Source: Pontixanthobacter sp. CEM42 (GTDB lineage: Bacteria > Pseudomonadota > Alphaproteobacteria > Sphingomonadales > Sphingomonadaceae). Taken from it: 64,000 nt of DNA. The DNA lies in NCBI RefSeq assembly GCF_017812015.1, contig NZ_JADQTN010000001.1:412501-476500 (forward strand), given 5' to 3'. Position 1 is the first letter of the stretch, and each line of letters begins with the position of its first letter. This document shows, in pieces, positions 7,899-16,633 of the stretch. Below the pieces are notes generated by a model. It made no database searches. It worked only from the letters and a program-made list of their open reading frames with translations, and was not told the DNA's origin. The translations under genes were made by a program, and so were the position numbers.

Positions 7899-9014
7899 AT
7901 GAACTTGGTCCGGACCGTCGCTGCGTTTTTCAAGACGTTTTCCGGAATCACCAGCTCCACGGAGGAGCTGGTGATTGGAACCGAGATTGCGCAAGCGAGA
8001 CAAGCTCAGAAACTCCATGAGCGGGCTCAAATTGGCAAGGATTCCCCGCTGTCGGACCTTCGCTACTCGAACGCAGAATGCCGACTTTGGCGCTGGCTGA
8101 GTTCGCCCATCGACAGCTCGATAGAATCAATTGTAGCGATCTTCTCAGGGTCAGAAGAAGCAGATCGAACCTTGATGCGAGACAGTCTCTCCATGGACGA
8201 TTTCTATACGCTTTTGACTTTCGCTCACCGGTGCGCTCTTTCGACTTTACGGAATGGCAATGCCAGCAGGATTGAGCGCGCATTTATGGCGTTAGCCATG
8301 ATTGATCTAGAAAGGATCGATTGGCGCGATATTGTGGTTGCGAGCGGTCTGCTTGTTTACGCCGGCGAGAAGGCGGGAGCGCCTGTCCCAACCATCTTAA
8401 AGAGATCGATGCAACTTGCTGAGCCGAAGACTGCCCAAGCCCTGCTGCAGCGGCGAACCGCAAGTATCAATCTCGCTACAGAATGTGGCTATCAGGAAGT
8501 AACCACACCTGAAGGCGTGGCTCTGTTCCATTCCAGATATGAAAACTTTTCGCCGGCGGCAGACCTTATTCGACTCGCGTTCAAATGTGCCGTCGCGTTG
8601 GAGAGTAATGGATACGAGATCAGTGATTTAGAGGTCGCCACCGATCTGCCCAAGGTGTGGCTGGGCAGCCCTGAAGACGTAGTAATTGGGAAGCTCTCGG
8701 GCTGTGTCAGCATTCATGGTACACTGGCCTTTGATCCGGCTCCGGATTCATCGGGACAATCGATTCTTGTTTTCGTGGCGGAAGCGGCCAGCGAAAGTGA
8801 CGCGGCTGAGCTTGCGGATGCAGTCAAAAATGCTGCTGCGTCGTGGCATACCAAGATCGGAATTGCAGTCCACGGGCTCTGCGCAGTGATTATCCAGAGG
8901 TCCGTCTTAGCCGATACACCGGCGCTCGAAGATGCGCGTTCACTGGAACGTCTACGGAACGTCTTCGAGCGTCTGCTTGACCAATCACAAACAAGCCTCA
9001 CGCTGGACAGATGA
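7899..9014 (+). CDS. hypothetical protein, no recognised family
   Basis: 371 residues, ATG preceded by GGAGAATTGTCG. No signal peptide or membrane helix is obvious. The N-terminal half is alpha-helical and charged (EIAQARQAQKLHERAQ, EEADRTLMRDSLSMDDF). A central part has alternating hydrophobic strands (VWLGSPEDVVIGKLSGCVSI, QSILVFVAEAAS), and the C-terminus is again helical (ARSLERLRNVFERLLDQ). The coding region looks genuine: long, with an acceptable ribosome-binding site and protein-like composition. Codon use seems more relaxed than in its neighbours. The flanking gaps (7741-7898 and 9015-9231) contain no gene. It may be a recent acquisition; function not known. Confidence 0.6.
   Translation: MNLVRTVAAFFKTFSGITSSTEELVIGTEIAQARQAQKLHERAQIGKDSPLSDLRYSNAECRLWRWLSSPIDSSIESIVAIFSGSEEADRTLMRDSLSMDDFYTLLTFAHRCALSTLRNGNASRIERAFMALAMIDLERIDWRDIVVASGLLVYAGEKAGAPVPTILKRSMQLAEPKTAQALLQRRTASINLATECGYQEVTTPEGVALFHSRYENFSPAADLIRLAFKCAVALESNGYEISDLEVATDLPKVWLGSPEDVVIGKLSGCVSIHGTLAFDPAPDSSGQSILVFVAEAASESDAAELADAVKNAAASWHTKIGIAVHGLCAVIIQRSVLADTPALEDARSLERLRNVFERLLDQSQTSLTLDR
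7946..7976 (+). repeat. perfect 13-bp inverted repeat inside the 5' end of a coding region
   Basis: AATCACCAGCTCC - ACGGA - GGAGCTGGTGATT: perfect 13-bp arms with a 5-base loop, beginning 47 bases after the start codon of the hypothetical gene. As RNA it would be a very stable hairpin early in the coding region. There is no following T-run, so it is not a standard terminator. Confidence 0.6.
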
Positions 9015-9231
9015 CCGCTGTCAGCATTTGCGATTCTCGTGATTTTTTGTCAGGATTCTGGCTGTAAGCAGGTGTCTGATCCCCAGCAATCGAATGTCCA
9101 CCTTCGCACCTCAGTTTCCATGAGTTGCCATTCCGCTTCCCACCTCACAATCGGACATAATCGCTGAGACTGGGCATTTCCCTGTGGAAATGCCTCTCCC
9201 TCTCGTTGAGGCGCCTTGCTAGAGAGCGGCC

Positions 9232-11541
9232 ATGGCCGCGAGTGATACTAAAAATTCCGATTCTGATCCCTTCGACGCGATTGTCGATGCACCGTTCGAT
9301 TCTGCGTTGTCGGAACGGTATTTGGTCTATGCCTTGTCGACGATTACCGCGCGCTCGCTGCCCGATCTGCGCGATGGGTTGAAGCCGGTTCACCGGCGCC
9401 TGTTGTGGACGATGCGGCAACTCAAGCTGGACCCGTCCAACACCTTCAAAAAGTCCGCCCGCGTCGTTGGTGAGGTTATCGGTAAATTTCACCCGCATGG
9501 CGATACGGCGGCTTACGATGCGATGGTTCGGCTCGCGCAGGACTTCTCGCTGCGTTATCCGCTGGTCGAGGGGCAGGGTAATTTCGGCAATATCGATGGC
9601 GATAATGCTGCGGCCTATCGTTACACCGAAGCGCGTCTGACCAAGACCGCGATGCATCTGATGCAGGGGCTGGACGAGGGCACTGTCGACTTCATCCCGA
9701 CCTATAATGGCGAGGAAGAAGAACCCGAGCTGATGCCGGGCCTGTTTCCTAACCTACTCGCCAATGGCACAAGCGGGATTGCAGTGGGCATGGCGACCAA
9801 TGTGCCGAGTCACAATGTCGCTGAGATTATCGATGCGACGCTGGAACTGATCGACAATCCGCATGTCGAGCATGAGCGGCTGATGGAGTTGTTCCACGGG
9901 CCTGATCTTCCGACCGGCGGCCTTATTGTCGATAGCCCGCAGATCATCTCCAAAGCTTACGAAACCGGGCGTGGGTCCTTCCGTATTCGCGGGCGCTTCC
10001 ATGCGGAGGAAGCTGAGAAGGCAGAAGACAAAGACGCGGGTATCGAGCGGCTCGGCGGCGGGCAATATCAGCTCGTGATCAGCGAGATCCCGTATCAGGT
10101 GCAAAAGGGCAAACTGATCGAGCAGATCGCGCAGCTGATCGCCGACAAGAAGCTGCCCATTCTCGAAGATGTCCGCGATGAAAGCGACGAGAATATCCGA
10201 CTGGTGCTGGTTCCGAAGAACCGCAATGTCGATCCCGAATTGCTCAAGGAATCGCTGTATAAGCTAACCGATCTGGAAACGCGTTTCGGCCTGAATCTCA
10301 ATGTGCTTGATGCCACGCGTACCCCACTGGTGATGGGTCTGAAGGAACTTCTCCAGAACTGGACAACTGCGCAGATCGAAATCCTGCGCCGCCGCACGCA
10401 GCACCGTTTGGACAAGATTGCTTCGCGGCTGGAACTGCTCGAAGGCTATATCATCGCCTTCCTCAATCTCGACCGTGTGATCGAGATTATCCGGACAGAG
10501 GATGAGCCGAAACCGGTGATGATTAAGGAGTTCGGCCTCAACGACCGCCAGGTTGAAGCTATCCTCAATATGCGCCTCCGCAGCTTGCGTAAGCTGGAAG
10601 AAATGCAGCTGCGCGATGAGAAAGACGCGTTGCTTATGGAGCAGGACGAGCTTGAGAAACTGCTCGGTTCACCCGCGCGCCAGCGTACGCGCCTGAAGCG
10701 CGATCTCGGGGCGTTGCGCAAGGAATATAGCGAAGACACCGATATTGGCCGCCGCCGGACGACCATCGCCGAAGCTGCTCCGACTGTCGAATTCAGCATG
10801 GATGCGATGATCGAGAAGGAACCGATCACGGTCGTGCTGTCGCAAAAGGGCTGGGTACGCGGCGCGAAGGGTCATGTCGATCTGGATACTGACGATCGCA
10901 AGGGCGACTTCAAATATAAAGAAGGCGATGCAGCAGCCTATGCAATTCATGCGCAGACGACCGACAAGCTGCTGATCGCGGTGGACAATGGCCGGTTCTT
11001 CACGCTCGGTTGTGACAAATTGCCCGGTGCGCGCGGCTTTGGTGAGCCGATCCGCAATACACTCGACATCGATGCCGAGACGCAGATTGTCGGTATCGTC
11101 GTTTACAAACCGAAGGGGCAACTGCTGCTCGCGGCATCGAACGGCAAAGGCTTCGCTGCCGAAATGGACGAGATGCTAGCCGAGACCAAAAAGGGCCGGC
11201 AAGTCGTCAATCTGAAAGGCGATGCTAAATTCGCGGTGATGCGCGAGATTGCCAAAGAGCATGACCATATTGCCGTGGTTGGCGATAACCGGAAACTGGT
11301 TGTGTTTAGTCTTGAAGAATTGCCGATCCTGGGGCGCGGGCAGGGCGTGATGCTGCAGCGGTACCGCGATGGCGGCCTGTCCGATGCAACGACGTTCACA
11401 CTGGAGGATGGCCTCAGCTGGGCGATGGGCGGCAAGGGCGACCGGACCCGTACTGAAGCCGAGATATGGCAATGGAAGGTCGCACGCGGTGCGGCTGGCC
11501 GATTGCCGCCGCAGGGTTTCCCCCGAGATAACAGCTTCTGA
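9232..11541 (+). CDS. parC: DNA topoisomerase IV subunit A
   Basis: 769 residues; the breakage-reunion subunit that works with ParE to decatenate daughter chromosomes. The active-site tyrosine is Y131 in [11 protein letters not shown], and the quinolone-resistance region is [20 protein letters not shown], with T92 and D96 at the places of E. coli ParC Ser80 and Glu84. A coiled-coil region (about 400-470) is followed by beta-pinwheel repeats in the C-terminal third. Length and the diverged C-terminal blades (no GyrA-box) favour ParC over GyrA. It is a single-gene unit with its own upstream gap. Confidence 0.93.
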   Translation: MAASDTKNSDSDPFDAIVDAPFDSALSERYLVYALSTITARSLPDLRDGLKPVHRRLLWTMRQLKLDPSNTFKKSARVVGEVIGKFHPHGDTAAYDAMVRLAQDFSLRYPLVEGQGNFGNIDGDNAAAYRYTEARLTKTAMHLMQGLDEGTVDFIPTYNGEEEEPELMPGLFPNLLANGTSGIAVGMATNVPSHNVAEIIDATLELIDNPHVEHERLMELFHGPDLPTGGLIVDSPQIISKAYETGRGSFRIRGRFHAEEAEKAEDKDAGIERLGGGQYQLVISEIPYQVQKGKLIEQIAQLIADKKLPILEDVRDESDENIRLVLVPKNRNVDPELLKESLYKLTDLETRFGLNLNVLDATRTPLVMGLKELLQNWTTAQIEILRRRTQHRLDKIASRLELLEGYIIAFLNLDRVIEIIRTEDEPKPVMIKEFGLNDRQVEAILNMRLRSLRKLEEMQLRDEKDALLMEQDELEKLLGSPARQRTRLKRDLGALRKEYSEDTDIGRRRTTIAEAAPTVEFSMDAMIEKEPITVVLSQKGWVRGAKGHVDLDTDDRKGDFKYKEGDAAAYAIHAQTTDKLLIAVDNGRFFTLGCDKLPGARGFGEPIRNTLDIDAETQIVGIVVYKPKGQLLLAASNGKGFAAEMDEMLAETKKGRQVVNLKGDAKFAVMREIAKEHDHIAVVGDNRKLVVFSLEELPILGRGQGVMLQRYRDGGLSDATTFTLEDGLSWAMGGKGDRTRTEAEIWQWKVARGAAGRLPPQGFPRDNSF

Positions 11542-11552
11542 CAATAGGTTCT

Positions 11553-11600
11553 AAAAACGAAAAAGAGGGCCAAGTGCGATTGCTCGCTCCTGACCCTCTT
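11553..11600 (-). terminator. Rho-independent terminator of the putative small RNA
   Basis: Minus-strand stem AAGAGGG/CCCTCTT (11594-11600 with 11563-11569) followed by a T-rich tail TTTTTCGTTTTT. The T-tract is only on the minus strand, so it ends a transcript coming from the helicase side and not parC. Confidence 0.7.
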
Positions 11601-11712
11601 CCGCGACCCGAAGGTCTCTGAAGCCGCGTGATGGCACGGCCGCAGAAGCACTTCAGGCATTCGGGAACCGCGCCACCACCTTAAGAGGGAGGAAGCGGCA
11701 GCGGGCGGTTCC
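11553..11712 (-). ncRNA. probable structured small RNA with anti-Shine-Dalgarno loop
   Basis: On the minus strand, four structures follow each other in the gap between parC and the helicase gene. First is a stem GGAACCGC/GCGGTTCC (11705-11712 with 11664-11671) whose loop contains CTTCCTCCCTC (complement of 11685-11695), able to pair with Shine-Dalgarno sequences. Second is a stem CTGAAG/CTTCAG (11651-11656 with 11618-11623). Third is GACC-TTCG-GGTC (11605-11616), an ultra-stable UUCG tetraloop only in this orientation. Last comes a Rho-independent terminator. No reading frame explains the region. The layout resembles alphaproteobacterial aSD-loop sRNAs (suhB/alpha-r14, cuckoo types), but I cannot assign a family. 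The 5' end and promoter are not clear. Confidence 0.6.
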
Positions 11713-11806
11713 GATACGGGGATTTCCTGATTGACCCTTACGTTAAGGGAAGCATTATTAAGCTAAGCTGAAGCAATAATAATTCAGCCTGCTATTCATC
11801 TATGTC

Positions 11807-13408
11807 TTACGACTGACGACGTCGTTGAGGGCGATTGCCACCACCTTGGCCACCTTTCGATGGACCTTTGCGGTGCCGCGGTTTCCCGCCTCCGGCTTGG
11901 CCTGCGCCTTGTCCGCCGCGATCATCGCGGCGTTTGGCGTTCACCACAGGCTTGGTAACCGGCCCCTTCTTGTGACTGATGGTCTTTGCACGGCCATAAG
12001 TCGGTTCGTCGCGTGTTTCACTGCCACGATTGCGCTGATCGCGATCTTCGCGGCTGCGATAATTGCCCTGGTCGGGACTGCGACCTTCGGCATCGCGCCA
12101 ATTGCGGTCGCGCGGTTGCTGAGGCTTCTTATTCTTTGGCTTGTTCTGGGGCTTGCCGCGACCACCGCCGCCACCTTTGCGAAAGCGAGCATTGCGGTCG
12201 TCGGGATTGCGTTCTGCACCAGAGCCTTTGCGTGCCGGAGCAGGCAATCCCTTGGCCTGGGCGATAAAGTCTTCGGGGATCGGAGCCGGAGTGAGTTTTA
12301 CACCCGTCAGCCGCTCGATATCGCGAATATAGGGCCGCTCGTCAGGTGCGACATAGCTTACTGCTAGCCCGCTGCGACCGGCGCGTGCTGTCCGGCCAAT
12401 ACGGTGGACATATTGCTCCGCCACGTTGGGAATTTCGAAGTTGAACACTGCGCTAACGCCGGGGACATCGATCCCGCGCGCGGCAATATCGGTCGCGACC
12501 AGAACGGGCACACTACCACGACGGAACCCGTCGAGCGCGCGGGTCCGCTGTGCCTGTGACTTGTTGCCGTGGATTGCGCCGGCATTGATACCAGCGGCGA
12601 CCAAATGGCGCACAACACGGTCTGCGCCATGCTTTGTGCGGGTGAACACTAACGCGGTTTCAATATCGCCATTCTCGATACCTTTGCGCAGGCTGATGGT
12701 TAGCAGCGCCTGCTTTTCTTTCTGGTCGATATAGGTGCTGAACTGGTCAACACGCTCAGCCGTGGTCGATTGCGGGGCAACTTCGACACGGACAGGGTTG
12801 TTGATGAAGCGCTTGCCAAGCTCGACAATGCTCTTTGGCATGGTTGCGGAGAAGAACAGGCTCTGACGCTGCTTGGGCAGCATGTTGGCAATGCGGATGA
12901 GCGGCTTGATAAAGCCGAGATCCATCATCTGATCAGCCTCGTCGAGAACGAAGATCTCGACATTGCTGAGTGACAGCGCGCGTTGCTCGCACAAATCGAT
13001 CAGACGGCCCGGTGTCGCAACGAGGACGTCGCAGCCAGGAACCAGCTTGCGTGCTTGTTGGCGCACTGGAAGGCCGCCGAAAACACATTGCACACTCAGA
13101 TCGAGGAAGCGCGAATAGTCGCGCATATTGTCAGCGATCTGCGCTGCAAGTTCGCGCGTGGGCGAAAGGATCAGCATCCGGCATGAAGCCGGTTTCCGCG
13201 CTTGCGGATTTTGCGCGAGGCGGTGAAGCGACGGCAGCGAGAACGCGGCGGTTTTGCCGGTACCCGTTTGTGCAACACCGATCAGATCGCGGCCATCAAG
13301 CAGAGCAGGAATCGAATCCCGTTGGATAGGGGTGGGTTCGGTATAGCCCTTCGTGTTCAATGCACGGAGGATAGGCTCAGCCAGGCCGAGTTTTTCAAAA
13401 TAAGACAT
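11807..13408 (-). CDS. DEAD-box ATP-dependent RNA helicase, RhlE-like
   Basis: 533 residues from the ATG at 13408 (MSYFEKLGLAEP). All helicase motifs are visible: the Q motif (YTEPTPIQRDSIPALL), Walker A AQTGTGKTAAF, PTRELAAQ, TPGRLIDL, DEAD, SAT, and HRIGRTARAGR of motif VI. The tail (about 385-533) is low-complexity, rich in Arg, Gly, Lys, Asn and Gln, as in RNA-remodelling helicases of the RhlE/CsdA kind. The upstream gap 13409-13652 (244 bp) has no gene and is long for a leader; cold-type leader control is possible but not shown by the sequence. Confidence 0.9.
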   Translation of the reverse strand: MSYFEKLGLAEPILRALNTKGYTEPTPIQRDSIPALLDGRDLIGVAQTGTGKTAAFSLPSLHRLAQNPQARKPASCRMLILSPTRELAAQIADNMRDYSRFLDLSVQCVFGGLPVRQQARKLVPGCDVLVATPGRLIDLCEQRALSLSNVEIFVLDEADQMMDLGFIKPLIRIANMLPKQRQSLFFSATMPKSIVELGKRFINNPVRVEVAPQSTTAERVDQFSTYIDQKEKQALLTISLRKGIENGDIETALVFTRTKHGADRVVRHLVAAGINAGAIHGNKSQAQRTRALDGFRRGSVPVLVATDIAARGIDVPGVSAVFNFEIPNVAEQYVHRIGRTARAGRSGLAVSYVAPDERPYIRDIERLTGVKLTPAPIPEDFIAQAKGLPAPARKGSGAERNPDDRNARFRKGGGGGRGKPQNKPKNKKPQQPRDRNWRDAEGRSPDQGNYRSREDRDQRNRGSETRDEPTYGRAKTISHKKGPVTKPVVNAKRRDDRGGQGAGQAGGGKPRHRKGPSKGGQGGGNRPQRRRQS

Positions 13409-13652
13409 AATAACTTTCAAATGTGCGCCAGACGGACTCCCAAAAACATCGAGAATCCGCGCGCAAGTAGGTCCTTACGGCGACCCAAGCGTGAAAAGGG
13501 AAGCATGCGATTAACGCAAATTCCGTGCATTGGTTGAGGGACTAAGCCCTTGCTTTGAAGGGGAAGTTCACGCTCACAACCAATTTCGCAGACGATTTCT
13601 GCGCCGGACGTTGAGGGGGATGTAGGAGCGCAAAGCTAAATAAGCAATGAAA

Positions 13653-14846
13653 TTACGTCTCAGACGCGTTTCGTTGCGCTAATTCTTCATCCAGTATCGC
13701 CTCCACACGGGCACGATCTGGAAACTGCTCTTCCACCCAGCGATCTTCGACTGCGTAACGGATGCGAGCGATTTTCGGCCCTGCTTCGATTCCCCGAGCG
13801 ACTATCTCTCCGCCTTTGAGCGGGAACTCGGGGATTTCCCAACCAGACAATTTGTTGAGCGAACCGCCGGCCAACAACACACGGTCGACTGCGCACTCGC
13901 GCCCCTTCCGGTACGCTAAGGCGCGCGAAGCATATTGGTCCTGCGGCTTCCGCGCCGCAACGCAGGAAAGGCGTTCGCGCTGTGCCCGCGAGAGTCGGAG
14001 CCGTGATGCAACAGTTTCGGCGACCGGTGACAATGCTGGCAGCAGCGCAGCAAGACGGCGGAGCGGATCGGCTGCGACATTTTGTGCATTCTCCGCAGAA
14101 ATCAAGGCGTCCAGACACTCAAGTTCATGCTTGCCTGTCTCGGGCAGGATGACCGGCAAGATGCCGTGCTTGTGCATTCGTGTGACGGTCGCGTGCGGCT
14201 CTGGCAGGGCCAGTAAAGACAGCAGTTCTTTGGCCACACGCTCGCGGCTCAACTCCTTCAGGGTTTCGGCCAGTTCAGCGCAGGCTTCCTCTGCCTCCCG
14301 ATCCAAATCCGCACCAAATCGCGCCTGGAAGCGGAAATAGCGGAGGATACGTAGGTGGTCCTCCCGAATTCTTTCACGCGCATCGCCGATAAAGCGAATT
14401 CGGCGGTCACTTAGGTCCTCCATCCCGCCGAAAAAGTCGGAGATTACCCGAGTCTCCGGATGCGCGTATAACGCGTTGATTGTGAAGTCTCGTCTGGCGG
14501 CATCGTCGCGCCACTCGCTTGCAAAGGCGACTGTCGCGCGGCGGCCGTCAGTCGAGACATCCTTTCTGAGCGTTGTGATCTCAACATGTCCGCCGGGCAG
14601 AACTGCCGTGATAGTACCGTGATCGATTCCGGTTGGCACAGAGCTTATTCCCGCTGCCTTCAGGCGATCAATAACCAAGTCTGGCGTGAGCGGTGTCGCT
14701 GCGTCAATATCCTCGACGGACGATCCGAGCAGGGTATCGCGAACTGCACCGCCAACCCAGCGGATATTGTCCGCGCCGAGCGTGGCGACAAGCTGCGCGA
14801 GGTCTTCGCGTTTGGTCCATTCCGCTGCTGGCAGGAGGTCAGCCAT
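13653..14846 (-). CDS. cca: CCA tRNA nucleotidyltransferase
   Basis: 397 residues; adds or repairs the 3' CCA of tRNAs. Class II signatures: GGAVRD at 32-37, the catalytic carboxylates D46 and D48 in DIDAAT, the RRDFTINALY motif near 119-128 followed by the D-F-F-G-G-M-E-D-L element, then LRILRYFRFQARFG. The start overlaps the upstream Nudix gene by 8 bp, so DUF1285 - Nudix - cca form one minus-strand operon. No HD domain is apparent in the C-terminal part. Confidence 0.92.
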   Translation of the reverse strand: MADLLPAAEWTKREDLAQLVATLGADNIRWVGGAVRDTLLGSSVEDIDAATPLTPDLVIDRLKAAGISSVPTGIDHGTITAVLPGGHVEITTLRKDVSTDGRRATVAFASEWRDDAARRDFTINALYAHPETRVISDFFGGMEDLSDRRIRFIGDARERIREDHLRILRYFRFQARFGADLDREAEEACAELAETLKELSRERVAKELLSLLALPEPHATVTRMHKHGILPVILPETGKHELECLDALISAENAQNVAADPLRRLAALLPALSPVAETVASRLRLSRAQRERLSCVAARKPQDQYASRALAYRKGRECAVDRVLLAGGSLNKLSGWEIPEFPLKGGEIVARGIEAGPKIARIRYAVEDRWVEEQFPDRARVEAILDEELAQRNASET

Positions 14847-15444
14847 GGAGCAATTCCTCCACCGCGATACGGCGTGAAAGATTGGCGATGATCGCCGCAG
14901 TTACGCCCCAAATTCTGAAACCTTGCCAGTCCATTTCCAGATAATGCCGCATTTCGCCACGCCAGAACACCTCGTTCTCAGTCCAATTCGACAGATTAAA
15001 CACCTGCTCGACGGGAACCTCGAACCACGCCTCGACTTCGCGAGGGTGCGGGACAAGGGGCAGATCGGCAGGAACCACACCCAAAACAGGCGTAATGTCG
15101 AAGCCGGTGCCGGTTTGATATCTGTCGGTTGTGCCGATCAGGCGGACATGTTTGCGGTCGAGCGCCAGTTCTTCCTCAGCCTCGCGCAAGGCAGCCTCGA
15201 CAGCGGTTTCGCCCCCATCCACTTTGCCCCCGGGGAAAGCGACTTGCCCCGGATGATCGCGCATTGTCGTTGGTCGCTGGGTCAGGATCAGACCCGGCTC
15301 TGGCCGATCTGTAACAGCGATCAGCACGGCGGCGTCCGCGGTGCGCTCCGCGACGGCGAACCGCTCATCGCTGATAAGATCGGGTATATCCTCTTGGTGG
15401 CCACGTTCGAACAGGTCGGACAGCCGGTCGAACAACGCGCTCAT
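14839..15444 (-). CDS. Nudix hydrolase, CoA pyrophosphatase-like
   Basis: 201 residues. The Nudix box is GGKVDGGETAVEAALREAEE followed by EL (GX5EX7REUXEE). Upstream of it sits the sequence LTQRPTTMRDHPGQVAFPGG, matching the LLTKR...HxGQVAFPGG signature of CoA pyrophosphatases (YeaB/NudL type). These cleave coenzyme A derivatives to 3',5'-ADP and phosphopantetheine. It overlaps DUF1285 upstream by 4 bp (ATGA) and cca downstream by 8 bp. The substrate class is inferred from the motif. Confidence 0.87.
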   Translation of the reverse strand: MSALFDRLSDLFERGHQEDIPDLISDERFAVAERTADAAVLIAVTDRPEPGLILTQRPTTMRDHPGQVAFPGGKVDGGETAVEAALREAEEELALDRKHVRLIGTTDRYQTGTGFDITPVLGVVPADLPLVPHPREVEAWFEVPVEQVFNLSNWTENEVFWRGEMRHYLEMDWQGFRIWGVTAAIIANLSRRIAVEELLHG

Positions 15445-16004
15445 GGGCGATCTATTTGGTTTGGCAGCAATGAGAATTGCGCGCCTTGGCTCTCGACCGT
15501 CCAGTCGTCACCCGATGCCAGCGCGATATCTGCGAGCTGTTGATAGGTGCTGCGGTTGAGCTTTGCCTCGCATCCGCGACGGACCAACAAATAAAGCGAC
15601 GGCGTGTCTGTGTCGCCGCGAGCGATTAGCGGATTATCCGGTCCAGCCACGACCAGCTCATCGGTGTTCAAGCGAAAGCCCAATCCGCCATCGCGTTCGG
15701 CAACATCGATGGCAATGAAGGCTGCGTCATCGACTTCGATCGAGAGTTTCTGGAATGGCGTGACCAGCCAATAGGTGCCCGATTCATCGCGCATTAGCAG
15801 ACTGGCAAAGGCACGGACCATTGCGGGACGTGTGATTTCACCGCCATTGTGAAACCACGTTCCGTCGGCGGCGATCCGCATCATGCTGTCGCCGCTATTT
15901 TGCGGATCCCACTGTTCGACCGGCGGCAGTTTACGCTGCGCCACCTGCTCGGCGATTTGTACAAGCGAGAGGTCAGCCAGTTCTGGAGGAGGTGTGTAAG
16001 GCAT
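15441..16004 (-). CDS. DUF1285 family protein
   Basis: 187 residues. Conserved pattern: LPPVEQWDP near the N-terminus, then MRIAADGTWFHNGGEITRPAMVRAFASLL and YWLVTP.QKLSIEVDDAAF, as in the DUF1285 family of small beta-rich cytosolic proteins. Function is unknown. It is first in a coupled operon with the Nudix hydrolase and cca; this gene order recurs in alphaproteobacteria as far as I know, though I cannot check it here. Its start at 16004 has a purine-rich GGAGGAGG inside the early coding sequence rather than upstream. Confidence 0.85.
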   Translation of the reverse strand: MPYTPPPELADLSLVQIAEQVAQRKLPPVEQWDPQNSGDSMMRIAADGTWFHNGGEITRPAMVRAFASLLMRDESGTYWLVTPFQKLSIEVDDAAFIAIDVAERDGGLGFRLNTDELVVAGPDNPLIARGDTDTPSLYLLVRRGCEAKLNRSTYQQLADIALASGDDWTVESQGAQFSLLPNQIDRP

Positions 16005-16031
16005 TGCTGCGGCAGCGATGCCAGACTTGGA

Positions 16032-16553
16032 CTATTCCTTCAACGCCGACGGCCATGGGCCAAGCATTCCTTCTTCCGGAAGGATCGCGGCATTGTCGCA
16101 GCGCACCAACAAGCGGTCGCGGTCAAACGGGCCAGGGCAGTGCCAATTTTGCGTTGCTTCGGAGGCAAATCCGAAAAAGCGGCCATAATAGTCAGGATCG
16201 CCGATCATCACTTGCGGTAGGGCCGCACCCGCGTCGATTGCGCCAAGGGCTGCCAGCATGAGCGCCTTGCCATAGCCCTCGCTTTGCTTCTCGGGCAGCA
16301 CCGCCACGGGGCCGACCATAATCAACGGGTGATTGCGGCCATCGGGATCGGTCAGAGCCACTGGCCACAATTGGATTGTGCCTGCGAGATACTCGTCATC
16401 ATCGAGCGCGGCAAAGCTCAACGCTTCCAACCATTCCACGCCCTCACGAATGCGATAGGCTGTGCGCGCCTGACGGCCTTCGCCGAAAGCACGATCAAGC
16501 AATTGCTCGACCAGATCGGCATCGACATTGGCGAGAGGAATAATTGTAGGCAT
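16032..16553 (-). CDS. GNAT family N-acetyltransferase
   Basis: 173 residues from the ATG at 16553 (MPTIIPLANV); a TTG at 16583 would add ten residues. The acetyl-CoA-binding region is VGPVAVLPEKQSEGYGKALM (Q/R-x-x-G-x-G/A form), followed by a helix and YYGRFFGF. This resembles the YhbS-like subgroup of GNAT acetyltransferases. Substrate unknown. It is a separate minus-strand gene 27 bp upstream of DUF1285 and may be co-transcribed with it. Confidence 0.82.
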   Translation of the reverse strand: MPTIIPLANVDADLVEQLLDRAFGEGRQARTAYRIREGVEWLEALSFAALDDDEYLAGTIQLWPVALTDPDGRNHPLIMVGPVAVLPEKQSEGYGKALMLAALGAIDAGAALPQVMIGDPDYYGRFFGFASEATQNWHCPGPFDRDRLLVRCDNAAILPEEGMLGPWPSALKE

Positions 16554-16633
16554 TGCGGGCGAGCCGATAGGGCGCGCCAGCAAGGCTGTCGATCAATTTC
16601 CGCTATTGCGGGACGTGGTTCAGCTAGTGGAGG

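Noticed and set aside
11701-11800. promoter for the putative small RNA
   Set aside because: Candidate hexamers such as TTGCTT and TAATAA on the minus strand are only 10 bp apart, so no supported promoter is reported.
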